This document shows positions 1 through 7,727 of a DNA stretch of 32,622 nt, in pieces. The notes below the pieces were generated by a model, which was not told the origin of the DNA, did not search any database, and worked only from the letters and a program-made list of their open reading frames with translations. The stretch is from positions 1-32,622 of the forward strand of contig NZ_ONER01000008.1 in the NCBI RefSeq assembly GCF_900316895.1, written 5' to 3'. Position 1 is the stretch's first letter. Each line of letters begins with the position of its first letter. The translations under genes and the position numbers were made by a program. This DNA comes from an uncultured Methanobrevibacter sp. Its GTDB lineage: Archaea > Methanobacteriota > Methanobacteria > Methanobacteriales > Methanobacteriaceae.

Positions 1-196
1 AATAAGACATGAATTCTCTAGATTCGGGAGTTTCACTGAATTCTTTTATAAATTCATTCAAATCCTTAATAAATTCTTCTTTTCTTTTATCCAAATCTTT
101 AATTTTGGAATAGTCCTTTTTAACTGATATTGTCATTGCAATATCATCAGTTTCTAAAGTGATTTCCGGATACAGCGAATCTAGAAAATCATCCAT
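1..196 (-). CDS. Hypothetical protein, N-terminal 65 residues (runs off the window)
   Basis: This is an open reading frame that leaves the left edge of the window. The start is ATG at 196-194, two bases after the hmgA stop codon (TAA, 201-199), so it is probably the distal gene of the hmgA operon. The visible part begins MDDFLDSLYPEI and continues with an acidic and lysine-rich helical stretch (KDYSKIKDLDKRKEEFIKD). No signal peptide, membrane segment or metal-binding motif is visible. I do not recognise the family and assign no function. The close coupling and unbroken frame make it a real gene rather than a chance ORF. Confidence 0.7.
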   Translation of the reverse strand, partial: MDDFLDSLYPEITLETDDIAMTISVKKDYSKIKDLDKRKEEFIKDLNEFIKEFSETPESREFMSY

Positions 197-198
197 GT

Positions 199-1308
199 TT
201 ATCCTCTTCCGAGTTCCTGGTGAGCTCTTGCAAGATGTCCTGCAGCCAAAGCCCCTACAAGTGACAGTTCACCTGCCAAAACGGTTGATGCTACGATTTC
301 TGCAAATTCGCGGGCATGGCCTGAACCTGCAACTCCTAGGATTTCCAATCCTTCATGAGCAACTTCCAAACTGGTTCCGCCACCAACAGTTGCAACAGGC
401 AAATCAGGTAAGTTTACTGAGAAATATAAATCGCCGTTTCTGTTTTCGGCTGTTGTTATAGAACCGCTTGCCGCTGAACCGATTAAATTTTTAGCGGTGT
501 TGACCTCAACAATTGCCTCGGATGTTGTTTTCAGTTTTTTAGCTACAATGTCCTTTGGTATTAATATGTCTGCTATAACGCTTTTTCCTCTTCCTTCAAC
601 AATGTTTATAGCAGCAGGCTTTTTATCGACACAGACGTTACCGCTTAATGCAATATGAAGCGCACTTGTCTCTTCGGCCAATTTATCTAAGATTTTTTCA
701 GAAGCTATTGTTACCATATTCATTCCCATACTGTCTCCGGTTGAGAAGACAAATCTCGGATACACATAGCTTCCGACGATTAATATAGGATCGATTTTAA
801 TCAGTTTACCATGAGAAGTTGTACTTTCGGCAATTTGCTTTAACTCATCGAAATTATCAATAAACCATTGTTTGACTTTCAAAGCATCACCAACACCATC
901 ACATTTAATTGCAGGTGCACGAGTCATAATGTCGGATACAACTCTTGCATTTACACCACCGGATGCAGTGATTGTTGATGCTCCTCTGTTAATTGATGCA
1001 ACCAATGCACCTTCAGATGTTGCAAGCGGAACAAAGACTTCCCTTTGACAATATTCGCCATTGATTTTCATCGGGCCTGCAATTCCCATAGGCAACTGCA
1101 ATACACCGATTGAGTTTTCAATGTTACGGGCGGATGCCCTTTCCATGTCCAAAGTATAGTTTGCAATATTGGATAATTCCAAATCATACTTCTGTTCGAG
1201 AAATTCCCTTCTAATGTCGGTTGCTTCCTTTGCTGAAACTTCTTTATCAACCTGATAAAGCTTCATTTCACCGCTTAATAATTTATCAATAATTTCCTGA
1301 TTTGACAT
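199..1308 (-). CDS. hmgA: HMG-CoA reductase with an apparent internal in-frame deletion
   Basis: Class I HMG-CoA reductase makes mevalonate from HMG-CoA with NADPH, the committed step to archaeal isoprenoid lipids. Family motifs are present: LATSEGALVASINRG with the catalytic Glu at 99, DSMGMNMV (192-199), CVDKKPAAIN with the catalytic Lys at 229/230, and AAGHLARAH with the catalytic His at 358. Other archaeal enzymes have roughly 28-30 more residues after the KNLxGSA motif. That segment carries an NAH motif and an ATGQD motif with the catalytic Asp (Asp767 in human numbering). Here KNLIGSAASGS (residue 283) joins ITTAENRNGDLY (residue 284) directly. The product is 369 residues against about 397 for the family. 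The frame is open throughout. ATG immediately follows the sucD stop codon, so the two are co-transcribed. The enzyme as written is probably inactive, or the deletion is an assembly or strain artefact. Confidence 0.9.
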   Translation of the reverse strand: MSNQEIIDKLLSGEMKLYQVDKEVSAKEATDIRREFLEQKYDLELSNIANYTLDMERASARNIENSIGVLQLPMGIAGPMKINGEYCQREVFVPLATSEGALVASINRGASTITASGGVNARVVSDIMTRAPAIKCDGVGDALKVKQWFIDNFDELKQIAESTTSHGKLIKIDPILIVGSYVYPRFVFSTGDSMGMNMVTIASEKILDKLAEETSALHIALSGNVCVDKKPAAINIVEGRGKSVIADILIPKDIVAKKLKTTSEAIVEVNTAKNLIGSAASGSITTAENRNGDLYFSVNLPDLPVATVGGGTSLEVAHEGLEILGVAGSGHAREFAEIVASTVLAGELSLVGALAAGHLARAHQELGRG

Positions 1309-2169
1309 CTACATTACCTTTTTAAGTAAATCTACAATTTCAGATGGTTTTTTAGCTACTTCAACACCAGCCTCATTTAAGGCTTTGGTTTTACTTGCAA
1401 CGGTACCTGATGATCCTTGGATGATAGCTCCGGCGTGTCCCATTCTTTTGCCTGGAGGTGCTGTCCTTCCTGCAATATATGACACGACAGGTTTTGACAT
1501 TTCCTCAGCGATATATTTACCTGCCCTTTCTTCTGCAGTTCCTCCAATTTCACCAATCAAGACTACTGCATCGGTTTGGTCATCCTTTTCAAACCTTTTC
1601 AGGATATCGACATAATTGTCTCCGGTTACAGGGTCTCCACCAATACCCACTGCAGTACTCTGACCGATTCCTGCATTGGTAAGCTCGCTTGCAATCTCAT
1701 AAGTTAATGTACCGCTTCTTGAGATTACACCCACGTTACCTTCCTTGAAGATGTGGGTAGGCATAATACCCAATTTTCCAACTCCCGGGGAAATGATTCC
1801 AGGAGTGTTCGGTCCGATAATGGTTGTATCCATTTCCTTTGCATATGCCATGATTTTCATACTGTCGTGAACTGGGATATGTTCTGAAATGATAACAACT
1901 AAATCCAAGTGTCTGATTGCTTCAAAAGCAGCGTCTTTTGCAAATTTAGCAGGAACAAAAATGATTGAAGCATTAATGTCGACTTCTTCTGTTGCTTCTT
2001 CCATGGAGTTAAAAATCGGAACTCCCAAAAAGTCCTGACCACCTTTTCCAGGAGTCAGTCCTGCCACAATATTGGTATTATATTTTAACATTTGTTCAGT
2101 GTGAAATGAACCTTGCTTACCGGTTATTCCTTGAACTAAACATTTTGTATCTTCGTTTAATAAAATCAT
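1309..2169 (-). CDS. sucD: Succinate-CoA ligase, alpha subunit
   Basis: This is the alpha subunit of succinyl-CoA synthetase, which couples succinate, CoA and NTP to succinyl-CoA. In hydrogenotrophic methanogens it belongs to the incomplete reductive TCA branch leading to 2-oxoglutarate. The 286-residue length is normal. The N-terminal CoA-binding Rossmann domain has GITGKQGSFH at 14-23. SRSGTLTYE (150-158) and GIGGDPVTG are typical ligase motifs, and the phosphorylated active-site His is H245 in GHAGAI. A ribosome-binding site (GGGAGA) precedes the ATG. It lies 11 bases after the unknown gene at 2181-2906 and directly abuts hmgA. The beta subunit is not in the window. Confidence 0.95.
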   Translation of the reverse strand: MILLNEDTKCLVQGITGKQGSFHTEQMLKYNTNIVAGLTPGKGGQDFLGVPIFNSMEEATEEVDINASIIFVPAKFAKDAAFEAIRHLDLVVIISEHIPVHDSMKIMAYAKEMDTTIIGPNTPGIISPGVGKLGIMPTHIFKEGNVGVISRSGTLTYEIASELTNAGIGQSTAVGIGGDPVTGDNYVDILKRFEKDDQTDAVVLIGEIGGTAEERAGKYIAEEMSKPVVSYIAGRTAPPGKRMGHAGAIIQGSSGTVASKTKALNEAGVEVAKKPSEIVDLLKKVM

Positions 2170-2180
2170 AATAAATCTCC

Positions 2181-2906
2181 CTATCTCAATATTCTTGTCT
2201 TATTTTCAAATGGAACAGCTAAATCTATTACATTTCCATTCATCAATGCAGTAGCTGAAAATATTACGCTACCGGGTAATACATTACAAGTTGTTCCTCT
2301 TTCAACTAAATAAACGTTCTTATTTCCAAGTGCCGCCCCAATCATGGCTCCTGCAATTACACCAACTGACTCGATATTCTCAACAGTTGCCACAACAACC
2401 GGATCATCAGTTTCAGGTGAAACATAGCCTACACCAGGGATTTTTCTTGCTTTTGGCTCGATATAATCGGATACATCAGTGCAGTTTTTCATGCCTTTTG
2501 CCGCTTCAATTGCTGAGTTTGCAACATCTGCTACAAACGGCTCTCCACCATATGTATCAAAACCCAAGATAATCGCATCAGGATAGAAATCCTTTCTTAT
2601 ACTTGCTTCAGCATAGGATATTCCTTCTCCTGCATCATCAGGATTATCAGATATTCCAGACAAATCACCAAGATTTTCTGCACTCATCTTCAAAACATTA
2701 ACCAAACCTTCATTGACCACTTCCAGCAAATCGTCTTCAACAAATGCGCTTACAACAACATCATCACCAGTGACATTTGTTAATTCAGCGTTTCTTGCAC
2801 CTAAGTCTATTACACTTTGAAGGTTCTTTTCTATAGTTTCTACTAGCTTAGAACTGCAGGATACATCATTTTTGGATATATCTGCACCTATAGCCGTAAT
2901 TTTCAA
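2181..2906 (-). CDS. Conserved hypothetical protein, first gene of the sucD-hmgA operon
   Basis: A 241-residue soluble protein begins MKITAIGADISKNDVSCS. The start is TTG at 2906-2904, supported by GGTG just upstream and by the lack of an in-frame ATG before about residue 86. The N-terminal half is mixed and acidic. The C-terminal half is glycine-rich with alternating hydrophobic stretches (VIAGAMIGAALGNKNVYLVERGT), suggesting an alpha/beta fold rather than membrane segments. There are few cysteines and no clear metal site. From memory, the same neighbourhood (unknown gene, sucD, hmgA, aroD) occurs in Methanothermobacter, which would make it a conserved Methanobacteriales gene. I cannot name the family or a reaction. 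It is first in a four-gene transcript with sucD and hmgA, so a role near CoA or lipid metabolism is possible but unproven. Confidence 0.8.
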   Translation of the reverse strand: MKITAIGADISKNDVSCSSKLVETIEKNLQSVIDLGARNAELTNVTGDDVVVSAFVEDDLLEVVNEGLVNVLKMSAENLGDLSGISDNPDDAGEGISYAEASIRKDFYPDAIILGFDTYGGEPFVADVANSAIEAAKGMKNCTDVSDYIEPKARKIPGVGYVSPETDDPVVVATVENIESVGVIAGAMIGAALGNKNVYLVERGTTCNVLPGSVIFSATALMNGNVIDLAVPFENKTRILR

Positions 2907-3037
2907 ATTAACACCTTGTATAATTGATTCAACAAATAAATAAAATCTTGAAATTTTATTGGTATATATTATGTTTTTTAATTTATATAAAGTTTTTAAG
3001 AAAACTTATTTAATAGTAATAAATATATTATAAAGTA
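2907..3037. promoter_or_regulatory. Divergent promoter region between the sucD operon and aroD
   Basis: This 131-base AT-rich spacer separates two divergent transcripts. For aroD (plus) the best TATA box is ATTTATATAA at 2981-2990. For the minus operon, ATATATA near 2964-2970 is a candidate. The aroD ATG has no clear Shine-Dalgarno sequence, so a short or weak leader is likely. Confidence 0.5.
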
Positions 3038-3715
3038 ATGTATTCACAAACAAAAATTGCAATTCCTATTTTTCAAGAAAAATACGAGGATGTTATTGAA
3101 GTTGCAAAGGATTGCATCGATAAGGGTGCTGACGTATTGGAATTCAGAATAGATGCACTTGAAAATCCCGACATTAACCGGATTAAAGATACAATCCAAG
3201 AAATTAATTTTCCAATTATAGCAACCAATAGAATAAACACCGAAGGCGGTTCATTTAAGGGCAGCGAAGAGGAAAGGTTCAATATTCTATATGAATGCTG
3301 CGACTTGGTTGACTATGTGGACATTGAGCTTCAAAGCAGCGATGAATACATAAACAAGATACATGACACCGGCGTAAAAACCATCGTTTCATACCATGAC
3401 TTTGAAAAGACCCCCGATTTAAATGAGATAATGTACATTGTCGATAAAGAGCATGAATTGGGAGACATTGCAAAGGTTGCTTTCATGCCGCAGAATCTGG
3501 AAGATACATTGACAATATTGGCGGTTCTTTCACACTGTGAAGACACAATCGCCATTTCAATGGGAGATTTGGGAAGCTATACAAGGGTCATGGCATCCAA
3601 ATTCGACTCCCCAATCACTTTTGCCGCAGGAAGAGATGCAACCGCTCCCGGACAAATTGATATTGAAACGATGAAAGCTTTATTAAATATGGATTTAAAC
3701 ATTATGGATGAGTGA
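3038..3715 (+). CDS. aroD: 3-Dehydroquinate dehydratase, type I
   Basis: Converts 3-dehydroquinate to 3-dehydroshikimate through a Schiff base, step three of the shikimate pathway. The 225-residue length fits archaeal type I enzymes. The conserved active-site residues are visible: ELEFR-like LEFRIDA (34-40), the catalytic His in VSYHDFEKTP (H120), the Schiff-base Lys in IAKVAFMP (K146), and the C-terminal substrate-binding GSYTRVMASKFDSPITFA. It is the first gene of a two-gene plus-strand unit with the signal peptidase five bases downstream. EPSP synthase (aroA) of the same pathway is about 26 kb away in this window, so the shikimate genes are dispersed. Confidence 0.95.
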   Translation: MYSQTKIAIPIFQEKYEDVIEVAKDCIDKGADVLEFRIDALENPDINRIKDTIQEINFPIIATNRINTEGGSFKGSEEERFNILYECCDLVDYVDIELQSSDEYINKIHDTGVKTIVSYHDFEKTPDLNEIMYIVDKEHELGDIAKVAFMPQNLEDTLTILAVLSHCEDTIAISMGDLGSYTRVMASKFDSPITFAAGRDATAPGQIDIETMKALLNMDLNIMDE

Positions 3716-3720
3716 TTTAA

Positions 3721-4323
3721 ATGGCTAAAAAGATTATTTTAGCTTTAATTATACTGATTTTAGTTATATTTTTAGGAATCGTATTTTTAGGCAATAATAC
3801 AGTTAACGTTTATAATGATGGGGAAAATGTCAGTGTCAAGACCAACACATTTGCCGACATTGACAAACAAAGGCTTAGCAAAGAAATCTGCGACTACACA
3901 TTGGATATTATGAACGATACAAATGCAGACCTGATATCTTATAGACATGGAATCGAAGATATCTGTAGGCAGTATGGTCTTGAAAATGTTAAAATAGATC
4001 TAGAATCAAGCATTGGCCCTAACCAGATTCCCCTTATTATTACAGTTGATGGAACATCCATGCTTCCAACACTACAGGATGGACAAGACGTTCTTATAAA
4101 CAAAACCCATGACATACATGTCGGAGACATCGTTGTGGCCCAATCTGATGAATACGGCGGAATCATAAAAAGAGTTGACCAAATCAATGAAAATAAAGTC
4201 CACCTGATAAGCGACAATAAGAACATATCATATGAATACATAAACGGCACATTATATGAAATCAGCGGCATAACCACATGGGTTGACATTTCAGATATTA
4301 ATGGCGTGGTCATTGAATATTAG
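3721..4323 (+). CDS. S24/S26-family signal peptidase-like membrane protease
   Basis: A 200-residue protein has one N-terminal membrane anchor (about residues 4-22), a helical linker, and a C-terminal serine protease domain outside the membrane. The nucleophile motif is GTSMLPTL (S112). GGIIKRVDQI supplies a candidate general-base Lys (K149), giving a Ser-Lys dyad. The usual archaeal/ER signal peptidase I has His in that place, so this copy resembles the bacterial or LexA/UmuD-type arrangement. It may be an accessory leader peptidase or a substrate-specific protease rather than the main Sec signal peptidase. It follows aroD by five bases and shares its promoter. Confidence 0.8.
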   Translation: MAKKIILALIILILVIFLGIVFLGNNTVNVYNDGENVSVKTNTFADIDKQRLSKEICDYTLDIMNDTNADLISYRHGIEDICRQYGLENVKIDLESSIGPNQIPLIITVDGTSMLPTLQDGQDVLINKTHDIHVGDIVVAQSDEYGGIIKRVDQINENKVHLISDNKNISYEYINGTLYEISGITTWVDISDINGVVIEY

Positions 4324-4330
4324 AAAAAAG

Positions 4331-4360
4331 GGAAAATAATGCAAAAATGCACTATTTTCC
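4331..4360 (+). terminator. Hairpin downstream of the signal peptidase gene
   Basis: GGAAAATA (4331-4338) pairs with TATTTTCC (4353-4360), and an inner TGCA/TGCA pairing (4340-4343 with 4348-4351) extends the stem. It starts seven bases after the stop codon, between convergent genes. There is no T tract right after it on the plus strand, so it may protect the mRNA 3' end or be an atypical terminator. Confidence 0.45.
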
Positions 4361-4372
4361 AAGGGAGATATC

Positions 4373-4391
4373 AAAAATAGATTTTTTCTAT
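4373..4391 (-). terminator. Small hairpin plus T run after glnB
   Basis: Reading the minus strand after glnB, ATAGA/TCTAT (4391-4377) closes over a five-base loop and is followed by five T residues (4377-4373). It sits 25 bases beyond the glnB stop codon and is a weak terminator candidate. Confidence 0.35.
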
Positions 4392-4415
4392 ATTGATCTT
4401 AATAAGGGGATTAGT

Positions 4416-4754
4416 TTACACAACATCATTCCCCTCTTCACCGGTCCTTATTCTAATCACATTTTCAACAGGATAAATGAATATTTTTCCGTCCCCGATG
4501 TTACCTGTATATGCTGCTTTTTTAATCGCATCAACATATAAATCAAGTTCGTCACTTTTTACGACAATTTCGATACGTGTTTTTGGAATCAAATCGATAC
4601 AATAACTGGACCCTCTGTAGGATTCCCTAATTCCTTTTTGACTTCCTCTTCCTTTTACCTCTGAAACGGTCATACCTTGACAGCCGACTTCCATCAAGGC
4701 CCTTTTAACATCATCGAACTTTTCCTGTCTGATGATTGCAACAATAGCTTTCAT
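4416..4754 (-). CDS. glnB: PII nitrogen regulatory protein (GlnK/GlnB type)
   Basis: A trimeric PII signal protein binds ATP/ADP and 2-oxoglutarate and plugs the ammonium channel through its T-loop. The 112-residue length is typical. The N-terminal MKAIVAIIRQEKF, the T-loop at about 37-55 with YRGSSY including Tyr51, and the TGNIGDGKIF signature (83-92) are clear. A strong ribosome-binding site (AGGAGGGA) precedes the ATG. It follows amt by 11 bases and is surely co-transcribed from the NrpR-type promoter near 6028. Because it is paired with amt, GlnK is the more exact name for its role. Whether Tyr51 is modified in this organism cannot be told from sequence. Confidence 0.95.
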   Translation of the reverse strand: MKAIVAIIRQEKFDDVKRALMEVGCQGMTVSEVKGRGSQKGIRESYRGSSYCIDLIPKTRIEIVVKSDELDLYVDAIKKAAYTGNIGDGKIFIYPVENVIRIRTGEEGNDVV

Positions 4755-4765
4755 TTATATCCCTC

Positions 4766-5983
4766 CTATGAATTAAAGTTATAAGCGGATTCCTGGTGAA
4801 GATGTGTGTCAAGTCCACCAATTTCTTTGTGGTCTTCCACTCTTATTCCGTTCAATGATTTATCTAAGACTTTTGCTATTATATAACTTACTATGAATGC
4901 ATATGCCATTGTGGCAATAACGCTTATTATCTGTATTACAACCTGATTGGGATTTCCAGCAATCAGTCCTGCAACTCCTCCGATTGATGGAATTGCAAAG
5001 ATTCCAGTTGCGATTGCTCCCCATACACCGGACATTCCGTGAATGCCCCATGCATCCAAAGCATCATCATATCCGAGTTTAGGTTTCAGATAATTAATTG
5101 AATAATATGATATAATCGGAGCGACTGCACCAATAACCAATGCACCGAAAACATCAACGAAACCTGCTGCAGGAGTGATTCCAACCAGACCTGCTACAGC
5201 ACCGGATATCGCACCTAATATTGTCGGTTTTCCGACTTTAACCACATCAATTAATGTCCAAACAATAAGACCTGTTGCTGCGGAAACATTTGTCACTATC
5301 AATGCATTAGCAGCAAGTCCGTCAGCTGCAAGACCTGATCCACCATTGAATCCCATCCAACCGAACCAGAGCAATGCGGCACCAAGTACTGCATAACCTA
5401 AATTGTGCGGAATCAGGGAAGGGTTTTTCCTTTTACCTAATACCAATGCTACAGCCAATGCGGAAATACCTGAGTTAATATGGACAACAGCTCCACCTGC
5501 GAAATCGAGTGCACCCATCTGCATCAGCCATCCTCCTCCCCATACCCAGTGGGCAATAGGGACATATACAATTAATGCCCAGATGATAACGAATATGACC
5601 CATGCTTTTGTTTTCATTCTTCCAACTAAAGCACCGGACATAATCGCACAGGTAATTCCAGCAAATGCACATTGAAACATTACAAACAATAATGTTGGAA
5701 TTGTACCGTTCAGGTCATCCAAAGCAATTCCCTGCAAGAAGAAATTGGTTGGTGAACCGATTAATCCGTAAATATCACTTCCAAATGCAAATTGATAACC
5801 AAATGCTACCCAAATCACACTGATTATAGCAAATGCAATGAAAGTTAAAAACATTGTATTTAAAACATTCTTTCTTTTACTTAATCCTCCATAAAAAAAT
5901 GCTACTGCAGGAATACTCATTAACAATACGAGTAATGTACAAATGAGAACCCATGCAGTGTCACCAGCACTAAACATAACCAT
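4766..5983 (-). CDS. amt: Ammonium transporter Amt
   Basis: A 405-residue channel protein of the Amt/Rh family with about eleven membrane segments imports ammonium when nitrogen is short. Visible signatures include AFFYGGLSKRKN near the N terminus, GGAVVHINSG with the first pore His, and DAWGIHGMSGVWG with the second pore His. The C-terminal cytoplasmic tail (LDTHLHQESAYNF) is where GlnK docks. Two in-frame ATGs lie close together at the start (MVMF), and neither has a strong ribosome-binding site. I keep the upstream one. It is first in an amt-glnB operon under a likely NrpR operator. Confidence 0.95.
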   Translation of the reverse strand: MVMFSAGDTAWVLICTLLVLLMSIPAVAFFYGGLSKRKNVLNTMFLTFIAFAIISVIWVAFGYQFAFGSDIYGLIGSPTNFFLQGIALDDLNGTIPTLLFVMFQCAFAGITCAIMSGALVGRMKTKAWVIFVIIWALIVYVPIAHWVWGGGWLMQMGALDFAGGAVVHINSGISALAVALVLGKRKNPSLIPHNLGYAVLGAALLWFGWMGFNGGSGLAADGLAANALIVTNVSAATGLIVWTLIDVVKVGKPTILGAISGAVAGLVGITPAAGFVDVFGALVIGAVAPIISYYSINYLKPKLGYDDALDAWGIHGMSGVWGAIATGIFAIPSIGGVAGLIAGNPNQVVIQIISVIATMAYAFIVSYIIAKVLDKSLNGIRVEDHKEIGGLDTHLHQESAYNFNS

Positions 5984-6014
5984 AATATCTTAACTCTATT
6001 TATTTTTATTAGTC

Positions 6015-6076
6015 GGAAATATACTGTCGGAAGTATACTTCCGATATAGTAATTTATCACTAATCATATATAAACA
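6015..6076 (-). promoter_or_regulatory. NrpR-type operator and TATA box of amt-glnB
   Basis: A perfect 18-base palindrome, TCGGAAGTATACTTCCGA (6027-6044), contains GGAA-N6-TTCC, the operator form established for the nitrogen repressor NrpR in Methanococcus maripaludis. A degenerate second copy, GGAAATATACTGTC (6015-6028), abuts it on the gene side. On the minus strand TTTATATATG (about 6075-6066) is a good TATA box. A start about 25 bases downstream would fall on the palindrome, so bound repressor would block initiation. Confidence 0.75.
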
Positions 6077-6184
6077 TTTTGCAATATTGACAAAAAAAAG
6101 ATTATAATCAGTTTAATTTTACCAAACAATTAAATAATAGCTTTTAAAAAAAATAATAATAGCATAGATTAATAAAGTGTTATT

Positions 6185-6487
6185 ATGAGAGGTTCAATTA
6201 AAGCAAATTTAATAGTATTTTTAATAATTGCCGTAATTGCATTTTGTATCAGCTCAGCATTCGCGACACTAACAATACATGAAGATAATGAGTCGTATAA
6301 ATTAAAATCGCTAGAAGACGATTCATTTGAACCAACAGAGATTGATTATGTGCCAACTTACATTCCAAAAAATGATACGAATACAACTAATGACACTATA
6401 ACTAATGTAACCGAGTATGTAGAAACTACAATAGACAATCTGACAGAAGACAATTACACGATGATAGAAGAATACTTTGAGGACTGA
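6185..6487 (+). CDS. Small exported or membrane-anchored peptide rich in N-glycosylation sequons
   Basis: A 100-residue protein has a hydrophobic segment at about residues 8-29 (signal peptide or anchor) followed by an acidic, low-complexity exterior. Seven N-x-S/T sequons (NES, NDT, NTT, NDT, NVT, NLT, NYT) occur within about 65 residues, so the mature part could be heavily N-glycosylated on the cell surface. There are no cysteines after the membrane segment and no known domain. It ends four bases before the HD-domain gene start and probably shares a transcript with it. A small envelope or adhesin-like component is possible, but no function is assigned. Confidence 0.65.
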   Translation: MRGSIKANLIVFLIIAVIAFCISSAFATLTIHEDNESYKLKSLEDDSFEPTEIDYVPTYIPKNDTNTTNDTITNVTEYVETTIDNLTEDNYTMIEEYFED

Positions 6488-6491
6488 TAAA

Positions 6492-7718
6492 ATGAGTGAA
6501 AAAAAGAAATTTATCAGAGACAGTGTCTATGGTGATATTAGCTTAAACAATTTTGAAGTAAAAATAATGGACATGCCCCAATTTCAACGTTTAAGACGCA
6601 TAAAACAGTTGGGATTGATAAGCTTAATCTATCCTGGAGCAACACACACAAGATTTGAACATTGTGTCGGAACCATGAATTTGGGATCAAAACTTTCCGA
6701 AGAATTGGGATTGAATGATGACGAAATCGAACTGATTAGAGCATCTGCACTCCTGCATGATATCGGTCATGGTCCATTTTCACACGTTTCAGAAGGAGTA
6801 CTGTCTGTTCCTCATGAGGAATTGTCCAAATATGTGATTACCAAAACATCAATGAGAGATTTGCTTGAAGAAAAATTTGATGTTAATGAAATCGTCGACA
6901 TCATTAACGGAAAAGGCCACCTGGGACCAATTGTTTCAGGAGAGCTTGATGTTGACAGGATGGATTATCTTTTAAGGGATTCACACAATACAGGCGTTTC
7001 ATACGGAAAAATAGATTATGAAAGATTAATTTCAAATTTAAGTTTAGATGACGGATTGATACTTGACATCAAGGGCGTTCAAGCAGCAGAAGGAGCATTG
7101 GTATCCAGATATTTCATGTATCCTAGCGTTTATCAGCACCACACCACCCGTATCGTGAATACAATGTTTAGAAGGGCATTGAAAAAAATAATCAATGAAG
7201 GAATAATCGATGAACGTGAAATCTATAAATACGATGATTCAGCCATCATTGCAACATTCAGGCAGTGCGAAAACGAATATGCAAAAGACATAATGTACAG
7301 ACTGGACAACAGGATTGTACCAAAAAGGGTTAAGACAATCCGTTTGGATAACTTTAAATTCCCTGAAAAGATGTATAAGATACCGGCTGATGAACTTAGA
7401 AAAGCGGAAGAGGAAATTGCTGAAGATTACGGGCTTGACAAGGATTATGTATTTATAAATATAGCAGAATATCCTCGCTTTGATGAAATGAAAACCCAAG
7501 TAAGCGTTGAAGGAAAACTGTTCCCATTAACTGAAATATCTAATATCATATCAGCATTAAGCAAAGCAAGATTCAACATTCCAGACATCAGCGTTTATGT
7601 TCCTGAAGATGAAAAATCCAAATTCAACAAATTAAAATTAGAAAATTACATTGATTTACCAGAAATAGACCGTGAAAAATTCCACGGAATACATTATGAC
7701 CAAATTAAACTGTTTTAG
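6492..7718 (+). CDS. HD-domain phosphohydrolase, dNTPase-like (COG1078 type)
   Basis: This is a 408-residue HD-superfamily phosphohydrolase related to dNTP triphosphohydrolases and SAMHD1. The N-terminal DSVYGDISLNNFEVKIMD and FQRLRRIKQLG are typical of the family. The metal site is visible as H57 in RFEHCVG, H89-D90 in LLHDIGHGPFSH, and an Asp cluster in DVDRMDYLLRD (153-163). The ATG at 6492 is preferred over an upstream TTG at 6477 because GAGG lies nine bases before it. The likely reaction is hydrolysis of dNTPs or related nucleotides, with unknown specificity. It heads a plus-strand run with ubiX and cbiT. Confidence 0.85.
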   Translation: MSEKKKFIRDSVYGDISLNNFEVKIMDMPQFQRLRRIKQLGLISLIYPGATHTRFEHCVGTMNLGSKLSEELGLNDDEIELIRASALLHDIGHGPFSHVSEGVLSVPHEELSKYVITKTSMRDLLEEKFDVNEIVDIINGKGHLGPIVSGELDVDRMDYLLRDSHNTGVSYGKIDYERLISNLSLDDGLILDIKGVQAAEGALVSRYFMYPSVYQHHTTRIVNTMFRRALKKIINEGIIDEREIYKYDDSAIIATFRQCENEYAKDIMYRLDNRIVPKRVKTIRLDNFKFPEKMYKIPADELRKAEEEIAEDYGLDKDYVFINIAEYPRFDEMKTQVSVEGKLFPLTEISNIISALSKARFNIPDISVYVPEDEKSKFNKLKLENYIDLPEIDREKFHGIHYDQIKLF

Positions 7719-7727
7719 GAGAAAAAT

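Noticed and set aside
4860..5672. ORFs antisense or out of frame to amt
   Set aside because: They are shadows of a clear membrane protein gene, with odd composition and no ribosome-binding sites.
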